Of a stretch of DNA of 22,564 bases, positions 1-8,090 are shown in pieces. A model generated the notes under the pieces. That model was not told the DNA's origin. It saw nothing but the letters and a program-made list of their open reading frames with translations, and did not search any database. The first letter of the stretch is position 1. The number at the start of each line of letters is the position of its first letter. The stretch is from NCBI GenBank assembly GCA_963768025.1, contig CAVYGM010000040.1, forward strand, positions 1-22,564. The letters are read 5' to 3'. Made by a program: the position numbers and the translations under genes. Source of the stretch: CAVYGM01 sp963768025 (GTDB lineage: Bacteria; Bacteroidota; Bacteroidia; Cytophagales; Spirosomataceae).

Positions 1-719
1 CTGATTCGATTTGTTTGAAATGATCTCGTGCTCGCCATTGCAGCGGTCGAAGTAGTTGTACTCAACAACTGACTGTGAGTTCATCATCGAGTTGTGGCTT
101 ACGCCAATCCGGATGGTTTCGCCCCCATTGCCACCCAAATTTTGCCTGAACCCGAAGTAGTTATGATCGATCTGATGTTTGTTTTCAACGCTTTCCTGGG
201 TATCCAGCCGCACAATCAGTGTCACCCCCTGGTTTCTTTTATCAATGAATTGGCAATGATTTACCCGGTTGTTTTTGCCAAACAGCACCACCCAGGCCTC
301 TACGTTATTCCTTTCGGGGCTATTGAAATTATCAATCACGCATTCCGACAATCGGCAGTTATTGGCCAATGTCTTAGAGTCTTTCCGGAACGAAATCAAA
401 TCCGTTGTCGGAGAGAAGCCGTCTTTAAAAACCAGACCTTCCACCACGAGGTAGTTTCCGGCAATTCTCAAATTTGACTTTCCCGTGATGATTACCTTTC
501 CTTTTTGCTGGGCTTTCAGCGTAATGGGCTGGCAGCCGTCCCGTTGGCTTCAAACAACAATTCAGCGTTGTTCCAGGTACCGTTGGCCATCACAATGACA
601 TCGCCCGGCTGGACAGTTTTGACCGCAGCATGTAACGCCTCCGTGTTCTTGACCAGAATTTCTTTGGCAAAAATCTCTGATTGGACCAATAAAAGGAGCA
701 ATAGAAAAGAAATACGCAT
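1..719 (-). CDS. PL6-family alginate lyase / chondroitinase B-like, 3'-truncated by window edge, one frameshift
   Basis: Reads from ATG at 717-719 with an N-terminal signal peptide (MRISFLLLLLLVQSEIFAKE), so it is exported. It enters a right-handed beta-helix start typical of polysaccharide lyase family 6 (AVKTVQPGDVIVMANGTW). The frame breaks at about 527-531, where three C are present and four would keep the frame (...NGTAASP|ITLKAQ). After that one-base slip it runs open to base 1 through NNRVNHCQFIDKRNQG, GGNGGETIRIG and GEHEIISNKS. In PL6 enzymes the E-x-E followed by Lys of that last motif corresponds, as I recall the family, to two calcium ligands and the catalytic Lys; the preceding Asn of GGNGGE fits the third ligand. 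The catalytic Arg would lie beyond the window. It follows susD on the same strand, so it is probably the locus enzyme. PL6 covers alginate and dermatan sulfate lyases; alginate is favoured by the short SusD and LacI context, but this is inference. Confidence 0.85.
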
Positions 720-738
720 GTTGTTGGGAGTTTGAAAG

Positions 739-760
739 GGGGGAGATTTTATTCTCCCCC
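739..760. other. Stem-loop between susD and the PL6 gene
   Basis: A perfect 8-bp stem (GGGGGAGA at 739-746 pairing with TCTCCCCC at 753-760) with a 6-base loop sits in the 73-bp gap between the susD stop and the PL6 start. On the transcribed minus strand it is not followed by a long U run, so it is not a classical terminator. It could be an mRNA end-protecting or read-through-limiting hairpin separating abundant susCD mRNA from the enzyme mRNA. Confidence 0.55.
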
Positions 761-792
761 GCTATAAATATTCTAATGAATCAGCCTGTTAA

Positions 793-2106
793 TTAATATC
801 CTGGATTTTGAGTGATAACTCCACCACTTGCCAGGACTTCTGAATTTGGAACAGGAAACAAATAGTAGTTTTTATTTATAGCCATTCCCATTTCAGCATC
901 TACGGTTCCCGTTCTGACAAGATCAAACCATCTTTGTCCTTCCAGGGCAAGTTCCAATCTTCTTTCATCCAGAATGGCTTTTTTTACTTTCTCCTTCGTA
1001 TTCAAAACGGTTGGATCAAGGACTTTTAGTCCAGCTCTTGTTCTGATGGGATCCAGCACTTTGAGTACCGTTGCCGCCGGACTACCTGTTTCATTCAAAG
1101 CCTCAGCATGTAGCAATAGAATGTCAGCATATCGAAGTTCAATCCAGTCCTGGTCAAGGTTCCCCCATTTCTTGCCTCTCTTATTCGCCACATCAATAGT
1201 TACGTCCTTTCTTAAATCACCAGGATTTGCATCAAAAGCGGCAGTCAAATCTGGATCCAGGGGAGTTGGCGATTTAGTATCCGTACCTTTAAACCATTCC
1301 GAAAATTGAGAAAAAGCATACAGGTCATTGATCGATGTTGAAAAACGAGTAGCATAAAGAATTTCTGAATTCAAATCATTGAGCTCGCCAAATACATCTG
1401 AGAACTTAGGTCTCAGGCTGATTTTGGCAGCGGTGGCTGAATTTACAACTTCGGCCAACAATGGAGCTGCCTTCGCATAGTCACCTCTTTGCATATACAC
1501 CTTGGCAAGCATCCCCTGGGCCGCAATTTTAGATGCTCTTCCCGTAGTTATGTTAACATTGTTCAGTGCAGCAATAGCCTCTAAAAAATCAGGGATAATT
1601 ACTTCATCATATACTTTGGCAGCGGGCTGTCGGGTTAAAATAGATTTATCGGCAATGCTCGGTGAGGCGGATAAGTTGATCGTTACATCGCCAAAGGCTT
1701 TCACTAACTTGAAGTAAGATAATGCTCTTAAAAATTTAGCTTCACCTACCTGTGTGGCATTAGTTGAATTTGCAATGACATTATTTGTACTCAATATAGA
1801 CTTGTATAAGTTACTATAAAAAGGACGGAAAAACTGTTCTACCAAATCCCCACCAGCCAAATCCTTATCGAATCTATCAAATGCAGGATAGGGTGCTTCC
1901 CGCATCAACATATTGTCGGCCCTAAAATCACCCATAATGGCTAATGGTGTAGCCGTAGGTTGCTGATAATGATAAGCGGCATTTAATACTTCGGCATACG
2001 AAGTTAATGAGGATGACTCTGACTCTAACGGAGGCACTTGATTCAGGTTACTTTCACAGGATGTGAAAACCAGTAGTGCTACTATATATATACAAATATT
2101 TTTCAT
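793..2106 (-). CDS. susD: SusD/RagB-family glycan-binding lipoprotein (locus 1)
   Basis: An intact 437-residue protein. The N-terminus is a lipoprotein signal with lipobox ending in TSC at about residue 16, so it is anchored on the outer membrane as the glycan-binding lid of the SusC transporter. Family marks are the tetratricopeptide-like SusD core (FLRALSYFKLVKAFGDV; GMLAKVYMQRGDYAKA), the C-terminal WIELRYADILLLHAEALNE helix, ERRLELALEGQRWFDLVRTG, and the end YYLFPVPNSEVLASGGVITQNPGY-like segment that closes nearly all SusD proteins (given here in short as FPVPNSEV...NPGY). At 437 residues it is shorter than the usual 500 or so. It lies 63 bp downstream of susC and upstream of the PL6 lyase gene. 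Substrate specificity cannot be read from the sequence; alginate is inferred from the neighbour. Confidence 0.93.
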   Translation of the reverse strand: MKNICIYIVALLVFTSCESNLNQVPPLESESSSLTSYAEVLNAAYHYQQPTATPLAIMGDFRADNMLMREAPYPAFDRFDKDLAGGDLVEQFFRPFYSNLYKSILSTNNVIANSTNATQVGEAKFLRALSYFKLVKAFGDVTINLSASPSIADKSILTRQPAAKVYDEVIIPDFLEAIAALNNVNITTGRASKIAAQGMLAKVYMQRGDYAKAAPLLAEVVNSATAAKISLRPKFSDVFGELNDLNSEILYATRFSTSINDLYAFSQFSEWFKGTDTKSPTPLDPDLTAAFDANPGDLRKDVTIDVANKRGKKWGNLDQDWIELRYADILLLHAEALNETGSPAATVLKVLDPIRTRAGLKVLDPTVLNTKEKVKKAILDERRLELALEGQRWFDLVRTGTVDAEMGMAINKNYYLFPVPNSEVLASGGVITQNPGY

Positions 2107-2169
2107 TTTCTTATTTTTTATAGTTCCTTAAATCAATATCGAATTGTTTAAATAACTGCTTACTGATGA

Positions 2170-5100
2170 TTAAAAATTAACATTTAACCCCAATGTAAAG
2201 CTTCTGACTATCGGACTTGCTCCTTCCTGGTATCCATAGGTAGTTGGCCCTAAATATCCGGTATTGGTAATTTCAACGCCTTCGGGATTGAACGAAGTGT
2301 AATTCTTTGCCATCTTATACCACAAGTTCGTAGCAGCTACGTACACTCTCAATGACGCTATCCCAATTTTGTTAGATAATTTAGGATTAATGTTATACCC
2401 CAAGGTCATATTTCTCAATGCAATGTAGGAAGCGTCCTGCATCATGGAGCCGTGCGCATTTCTGGCCTCCTGATAAAATTGTTTATTGTGGTCAGCGATA
2501 CCATCTTTTTCTGCATCAAAGCTTGGTTTAAGTCTGCCACCAAACTGAGACTCCCAATAGATTGGATCTATATTGTAAACTTCGGCCCCCTGTGAACCTT
2601 GAAATTGGAGTGAGAAATCAAAATCCTTGTAGGTCAATGAACTATTCATTCCCCAGTAAAAATCCGGTGTGTTTGATCCTAACTTTACGTAGTCATTCTG
2701 TGGATCTATTTTTCCATCGCCGTTTTGATCCTTTACATAGTATTCGGAGCTACTGAATCCGATATTCTGAGTAGGATCATTGATGATATTTTGATTCCAC
2801 TTGTCCGAGAGTTTCATATCCCCACATTTCACCTACCTGACCCCCTACATAATTTCTGAACTGTGGTCCTCTACCGGCAGGTCCGCCATACACTACATAA
2901 GGCAATGATTGCAGGTCTCCCAGACTCGTAATTTCAGTATTAACGGACGAGATGTTACCAGAAAGCCTCCAATTGAAATCTGATTTATTAATTACAATAG
3001 CTGCTAATTCAAACTCTACCCCAGAGCTCCTTACATCTCCCCGGTTAAGAACAATAGACGGTGTACCCAACACTTCCGATACACTTTGGTTGATCAGCAT
3101 ATCTTCAATATCAGAAGTATAATAATCAACCCCTATCGTAAACTTATTTCGAAGAAACCCTAGGTTCACACCGAAATTTGTTTCCGTATTGCTCTGCCAC
3201 GTAAGATCAGGGTTGGCAACATTACTTGGTATCAGGAAACCCGTACCGAATATGGTAGGTTGAGATTGTAAAAGACTCAATGAACTATATGATCCCAGGA
3301 ATGAGGTAGTTCCCAATGATCCTCTGCTGAATCGCAATTTAAGATCGGTTAGAACCTTCGATTTGTAGAAAGCTTCGTTGTGCACATTCCAACCTAAGGA
3401 GAATGCAGGAAAAACCTCAAATCTGTTATTCGCTCCAAACCGGGAATCACCATCTCTTCTCAAAGAAAAAGATCCTAAATACCGATCATCGTAGGCATAG
3501 GTTACCCTACCGAAAACACTTTGTCTTGATACCGTTTCGTCCCTTAGTCTGGTGTTGATATCAGCAGGGGCCAAGAAAGAATAATTGAGCGGCAAGCCAA
3601 GGGGTACGTTTGTGCCTACTATGGAAGTTCCTTTTATATAAAAATTCTGGAATTCCACGCCGGCTACGGCAGAGATCTCACTTTTGCCAACCGTTTTAGA
3701 ATAGTTCAAGGTAGTTTCACTCAATACGGACGTTCTTATTACATCCGTTTGATTTAAAGCGGTTTGATTAAAGCGGTGCGTTGGGTCCGCTAATACACCC
3801 CTGTAAAAATAACCCTGTCCATCATTGATATCAGCCCCCAGTAAAGTTTTGATATTCAACCCTTCCAGAATCTTGAATTGCAGATAAGAATTTACATTAC
3901 CGAAATATGTTCTTTCGGTCTGTCTGGCATTGTCAAGCTTAGCCGCAGGGCCTTGATCTCCCGTACCTCCTATGCCATTTAGATTCCTGCCATAGTGCCA
4001 ATCGTGCGCCACATCACCAGGTTGCAAAGTGTAAATACTTTGATTGCCCAAGTTACCCCTTCTGTCCTGATCAAAGGTTCTGCCCAAATTGGCAATGGTT
4101 AATCCTCCTGCTGCCAGAGCCTTGCGCTGAGCATCCAGATCCTGGACAAATTTGATAGAAGCATCTGTATGGTAAATGGGACTAATGCTGTACGATCTCA
4201 GAAGGTCCCGCATATCCGTAGGCAAAATCTCCTGCTTGCTGTAGTTTCCATTGAAACTTAGCCCGGCACTGAATCTATTGGATAGATTAGCATCCACATT
4301 TAAACGTACATTGTATCGTTCGAATCCTTGCTTTTGAGCAATACCCTGGGTGTTTAAATAACCGACCGAGGCAAATGTTTTTACATTCTCGCTGCCACCA
4401 GAAACGCTTAAGTCATGGCTATTGGAAGATCCCGTTTTGAATAACCAATCTTCTATACTTACCACATCGGGTGCATTTTTGTAAGCATTTATTCTGTAAT
4501 CCCTAAGCTGTGGATTAACCCCAGAAAGATCGTATTTATCGGTCATCAACTCAGCAGCCCATTCAGAGGCTGTTTTAAGCATAGCAATATCTTTGACATA
4601 CTTATTTGATATACTCGTGTATCCGTTGTAGCTGAATTTTGCTTTGCCTGAACTTCCTTTTTTGGTAGTCACCAGGATGACCCCATTGGCCCCTCTGGAT
4701 CCATAGATAGCCGCTGACGCGGCATCTTTCAATACCTCTAAGCTCGCAATATCATTAGGGTTGACCGTAGCCAGGCTACCCGATATAGGGAATCCATCCA
4801 CAACAATAAGTGGATTAGAATCACCCGAGAGAGAAGCTGCTGCTCTAATCTGAATGCGTGGATCTGCGCCGGGTTCTCCACTTTGGTTTTGAATCAAAAC
4901 CCCTGAAAGCTTACCTGCCAGGGCATCATCGACACGATTGGCCTGGATAGCCGCAATATTGGCACCTTCAAGTTTGGATATGGCCCCGGTAAGATGTGAT
5001 TTCTTCTGGGTACCGTACCCAACTACCACTATTTCATCGAGAGATGCGGCGTCAATGTCTAAGCTTACGTCAATTTTGCTACGACCGTTTACGGCAATTT

Positions 5101-5374
5101 CCTGGTTTTTATAGCCAATGAAACTAAACACCAAAGTAGCATTCTCGGGTGCGTTCAGGCTGTAGTTGCCACTGGCATCGGTGATTGTTCCCGTGTTGGT
5201 ACCTTTGACAATGATACTGACCCCTGGTAAGGGGCTATTGTCTTCCTTGTCGGCTACCCGACCCTGGACTACTGTGTCGGCCGCCCATGCCATCGTACCA
5301 TTGCCTATCGCCAGCATCAGGATCGAAGCTGCCAAAAGGAGCGGTTTGAAGTGAGTAAAAAGTTTTGCTTTCAT
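2170..5374 (-). CDS. susC: SusC/RagA-family TonB-dependent outer-membrane transporter (locus 1), one frameshift
   Basis: About 1,065 residues in two overlapping frames (2777-5374 and 2170-2832). From the ATG at 5372-5374: signal peptide to about residue 31 (ending AWA), a carboxypeptidase-regulatory-like beta-sandwich (VVQGRVADKEDNSPLPGVSI to about residue 108), a TonB box (DEIVVVGYGTQKK), the plug domain with LKDAASAAIYGSRGANGVI, then the beta-barrel. The C-terminus (RSFTLGLNVNF) ends in an aromatic residue as outer-membrane barrels do. The frame changes at about 2805-2815, after VGEMWGYE. Dropping one A from a GAAAC run there rejoins the frame into LSDKWNQNII and the usual DQNGDGKID segment. 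Total length and both halves match a complete SusC, so the break is a single-base indel, possibly a read error. It is the first gene of the locus, divergent from the LacI gene. Confidence 0.92.
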
Positions 5375-5894
5375 TGGTCAAAGGTTAAAGGGTTGGTTTT
5401 TGATTTAATTTATCCGTACTCCGTCTGAGTGGGTCTTACTGGTTTTGGGGAACATTGAACTTATCTATCGTTTACCCTTCCTATCCTTATATAGGAGAGG
5501 AGCATATGTGTCGGAAATGAATCGGGATAAATAAAATTCCTCATGTATTAGAAAAGTACAATTATTAGAGTATTTTTAATAGGCTACCCTGCTCGATTCC
5601 TTTCTTAAAGATAGCAGCCATAAATGACTTTTACCTCTATTTTTTTGATCTTTTTTACGAAAATACGCCCTTTTTCGAATGAGAACGTTACCGGCAACGT
5701 TACCGGTAACGTTCTCATTACAAATTATTTTTATAGAAATAATTTAATTTTATAGTCCCATGATTATGCAAAATCACGGTAAAGAGCAGTGGGAGCGTTA
5801 AAAGCCCTTACGCTATTCCTAAAATCTAGGAAAGCCATATTTTAAGATTCCCTCAAAATTGTGCTATTTACCGTTCAATTAAAGACCGATACAA
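5375..5894. promoter_or_regulatory. Divergent susC-lacI intergenic control region
   Basis: This 520-bp AT-rich stretch has no gene. It separates the minus-strand susC from the plus-strand LacI gene and so must hold both promoters. Its one striking element is the palindrome at 5678-5719, listed separately. I found no convincing TTTG...TAnnTTTG promoter in either direction, nor a tRNA or riboswitch-like fold. Confidence 0.6.
5678..5719. promoter_or_regulatory. Probable LacI-family operator: 42-bp near-palindrome with three AACGTT cores
   Basis: The 42 bases read the same on both strands except for one mismatched pair (5695/5702). Inside it AACGTT occurs at 5684-5689, 5696-5701 and 5708-5713, exactly 12 bp apart, separated by ACCGGC and ACCGGT. 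The right 18-mer 5696-5713 (AACGTTACCGGTAACGTT) is a perfect palindrome. LacI-family operators are palindromes with a central CG, and AACGTT is the common core. The site lies about 300 bp from the susC start and 175 bp from the lacI start, so it fits control of susC and autoregulation by the adjacent LacI protein. That this protein binds here is inference. Confidence 0.75.
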
Positions 5895-6946
5895 ATGCCA
5901 CGAGCTGGACACTACCCTCATAAACCGGCAACGATCAAGGACATAGCCCGGGAGCTAAATATTTCTATTTCGACCGTATCCAGGGTTCTGCGGGATATGC
6001 CGGATGTCAATCCCGAAACCAGACAATCGGTTCTGCAAATGGTGGAAAAGCTTGACTACCAGCCCAATCAGATTGCCCTGAGCCTGGTAACGAAACACAC
6101 CCATACCCTGGGGGTCATTGTGCCTAACCTGGACTATTTTTTTTTCCACGGCCGTACGCGGCATGGACGACATGGCGCTGGAAGCCGGCTACACGGCGAT
6201 GATTTGTCAGTCGAATGAAACCTACGGCCGCGAGATCGTCAATACGCAGCGCCTGATGAAAAGCCGGGTGGACGGCCTGATCGTTTCCATCGCGAGCGAC
6301 TCCCTCAACGTGGACCATTTTAAGCGCCTGCTGCAAAAGAGTTACCCCATCGTATTTTTCGACCGCGTGGGAAGCGACCTGGGAGCCACCAAAGTGATCC
6401 TGGACAATATTGCCGGGGCCTCCATGGCGGTGTCGCACCTGATTGAGCAGGGATGCCGCCGGATTGCCTACCTGGCCGGCCCGGCCAATTTATCGATCAG
6501 CCAGCAACGGATGATCGGGTATACCGAAACCTTGCAGAAGTACGGTATTCCCGTGGAAGACGAGCTGATTGTGTACAGTGAGTTTGACCGCGATTACGCT
6601 TATAGCTGTACGCTGGACTTAATGGATCGTCCCAACCGGCCGGATGCTATCTTTGCCGTCAGTGACCGCCTGGCGGTCGGGGCGCTGTTGGCATTGAAAG
6701 AGCGGGGCGTGCAGGTGCCGCAGGAGGTAGCCCTGGTGGGTTTCAACAGACGAGCCCCTGGTGAGTCTCATGACCCCTGCCATTTCGAGTGTAGCCCAGC
6801 CGGCTTTCGAGATGGGGCGCGTGGCGGCCAAACTCCTGATTGAACAAATGAACAGTGAGGCCACCCTACCCTACCGGACCGTCATGCTAAATCCCACCCT
6901 GATCAAACGGGAGTCGTCGCTCAGAAAGAAGATTGATTTGGTTTGA
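5895..6946 (+). CDS. LacI-family transcriptional regulator, two frameshifts
   Basis: About 349 residues spread over three frames. It begins with the LacI-type DNA-binding domain (KPATIKDIARELNISISTVS, residues about 10-30, then the hinge region NQIALSLVTKHTHTLGV). The periplasmic-binding-protein-like effector domain follows: GMDDMALEAGYTAMICQSNE, DGLIVSIASDS, FFDRVGSDL, RRIAYLAGP, PDAIFAVSDRLAVGALLALK and the C-terminal FEMGRVAAKLLIEQ. Break one is in a run of nine T at 6137-6145; eight T would give NLDYFFSTAVRGMDD. Break two is at about 6741-6746, where one extra A stands before GACGAG; without it the protein reads VGFNDEPLVSLMTPAISSV, as in intact family members. It stands divergent from susC with the palindromic site between, so it probably senses a sugar from the locus. 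The effector is unknown. The start at 5895 gives an N-terminal extension of about nine residues before the usual start of the domain. Confidence 0.88.
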
Positions 6947-7000
6947 AAAAAGAAGCAAGTGTATTGTTCAATTGATCATTACTAGAAATGGTTCTCGGTA

Positions 7001-7030
7001 AAGAAAAGTCAAAAATTTCCCATCGGTCGC
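7001..7030 (+). repeat. Left inverted repeat (30 bp)
   Basis: Pairs with 7267-7296 in inverted orientation, 28 of 30 identical; the inner 20 bases (7011-7030) are a perfect match, including the core CCCATCGGTCGC. Confidence 0.85.
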
Positions 7031-7075
7031 ATAGATTTATTATGTGCGGGACGTCCCCAGGGCTCTCAGAATTAG

Positions 7076-7230
7076 AATACAAAATTAACCGGTAAGGAGG
7101 ACGATATCCGAAAGCGACTCGATAAAAAAGTGGCCGTTTCGGCCATTGCCCGAATACTGGGTGTAAACCGTTTGACGGTCAGAAATTTCATTAAAACAAG
7201 AAAATTAGGATCGTTGAGCCCTGAGAATTG
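7076..7230 (+). pseudogene. Serine recombinase (resolvase/invertase) C-terminal helix-turn-helix remnant
   Basis: After a stop at 7073-7075 the plus frame reads about 51 residues, KLTGKEDDIRKRLDKKVAVS followed by AIARILGVNRLTVRNFIKTR, ending at TGA 7228-7230. The second segment is a textbook helix-turn-helix like the one that closes Hin/Pin-type serine recombinases. Nothing like the catalytic N-terminal domain (YxRVSxxxQ with its Ser) is found upstream and there is no start codon, so only the DNA-binding tail survives. It lies between the two inverted repeats. Assignment to serine recombinases rather than an IS transposase N-terminus is from memory of family style and is moderately sure. Confidence 0.55.
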
Positions 7231-7266
7231 AATACACGTACAAATTACGGAAAAGAGAAATTTTAC

Positions 7267-7296
7267 GCGACCGATGGGAAATTTTTTACTTTCCTT
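7267..7296 (-). repeat. Right inverted repeat (30 bp)
   Basis: Inverted copy of 7001-7030 with two mismatches. Its outer end touches the start of the DUF1572 homology at about 7299. Confidence 0.85.
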
Positions 7297-7298
7297 TA

Positions 7299-7778
7299 GT
7301 TGCAACCAGCATAGCCATTGTCGTCAACCACCTGGCGGGCAGCATGCTCTCCCGCTTCACCGATTTCCTGACGACGGACGGAGAAAAGACCTGGCGCAAC
7401 CGCGACGCCGAGTTCGAGCCGCGGTTCACCTACCGGCGGGAGCTGCTCGCCTACTGGGACCGGGGGTGGCGTTGCCTGTTCGAGGCCATAAACGAGATAG
7501 GGGAGGAGCGACTGGATGACATCGTGTACATACGCAACGAGGGGCATACCGTTACCGAAGCCCTCAACCGACAGCTGGCGCACTACGCCTACCATATCGG
7601 CCAGATAGTCTACATCGCACGGATGATCCAGGGGGGAAAGTGGACCAGCCTATCAATCCCGCGGAACCAGTCAGGGGATTACAATTCCTTGAAGTTCGCG
7701 CGGGAGAAAGGGATCAGGCATTTTACGGAAGACGAGTTGGAAAGGGACTTGAATTTGGAGGAAGAGGAACAGAATTGA
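7299..7778 (+). pseudogene. DUF1572 / DinB-superfamily protein, N-terminally truncated
   Basis: The open frame gives TSIAIVVNHLAGSMLSRFTD, then the family signature FLTTDGEKTWRNRDAEFE, and near the C-terminus LAHYAYHIGQIVYIARM. The His of VNHLAG together with the H-x3-H of HYAYH are the three likely metal ligands of the DinB four-helix fold. Members are usually about 170-190 residues and begin some 40 residues before this point; here homology starts abruptly at the edge of the inverted repeat at 7298. The first ATG in frame is 7344, which would already lose the first His ligand. The frame is open upstream to 7218, but that part (KREILRDRWEIFYFP) is inverted-repeat sequence, not family sequence. 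Probably a non-functional relic; the enzyme activity of the family is largely unknown. Confidence 0.8.
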
Positions 7779-8082
7779 ACAAAGGCAGGCGCTCGACCGA
7801 CTGGCAAACTCCGGTGCAGAGTTCGTTACCCTGTTCGTAAGCCGGTACGTGTCGGTGGAGGTGTACAAGCCCCATAAGGTGGATGCTCAATCTCCCCACG
7901 ATCGGGACGAGTGCTACCTCGTCATTTCCGGATCGGGTACATTTGAAACGAATGGCGAGGTGACCGAATTTGGCAAGGGTGACTTCCTATTCGTACCGGC
8001 AATTACCTAGCACCGGTTTGTGGTGTGTTCCCATGATTTTATTACCTAGGTGTTCTTTATGGCGCCTCCATGTTCATCTTAG
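7777..8082 (+). pseudogene. Cupin-domain protein relic with two in-frame TAG codons
   Basis: In one plus frame the translation reads QALDRLANSGAEFVTLF, VEVYKPHKVDAQSPHDRDE, YLVISGSGTFETNGEVTEF and GKGDFLFVPA, a clear single-domain cupin (motif 1 around PHDRDECY, motif 2 around GDFLFVPA). It then hits TAG at 8008-8010 where homologues have Glu before HRF, and TAG at 8047-8049 where they have Trp before VFF, before ending at TAG 8080-8082. The frame has no ATG; upstream it is closed at 7750-7752. Two substitutions to stop and a lost start are real decay, unlike the one-base slips seen elsewhere in the window. The frame overlaps the DUF1572 stop, so the two were probably one operon. Confidence 0.75.
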
Positions 8083-8090
8083 CTTCATTT

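Larger units (their letters stand above)
6999..7298. mobile_element. Small 300-bp element or remnant bounded by 30-bp inverted repeats
   Basis: Bases 7001-7030 and 7267-7296 are inverted copies matching at 28 of 30 positions, and both are flanked outwards by TA (6999-7000 and 7297-7298). The 236 bp between them carry the stub of a serine-recombinase-like helix-turn-helix. The right end coincides with the point where homology of the next gene begins, so the unit marks a junction. It may be a miniature transposable element with TA target duplication, a decayed transposon end pair, or an invertible segment. No complete transposase or recombinase is present, so it is not autonomous. Confidence 0.55.

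Noticed and set aside
2170..5374. Two separate susC genes instead of one
   Set aside because: The two frames overlap at the break and together give exactly one SusC with one signal peptide, one plug and one barrel end; the same holds for the three frames of susC2.
6947..6998. Rho-independent terminator after lacI
   Set aside because: No stable stem followed by a T run was found in this short gap; the nearby inverted repeats are 236 bp apart.
7072..7305. 77-residue minus-strand frame inside the inverted-repeat unit
   Set aside because: It is the shadow of the plus-strand recombinase helix-turn-helix frame and runs into the right inverted repeat.
7777..8082. TAG read as an amino acid in the cupin
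   Set aside because: No other gene in the window has an internal TAG and the start codon is also missing, so decay is the simpler reading.
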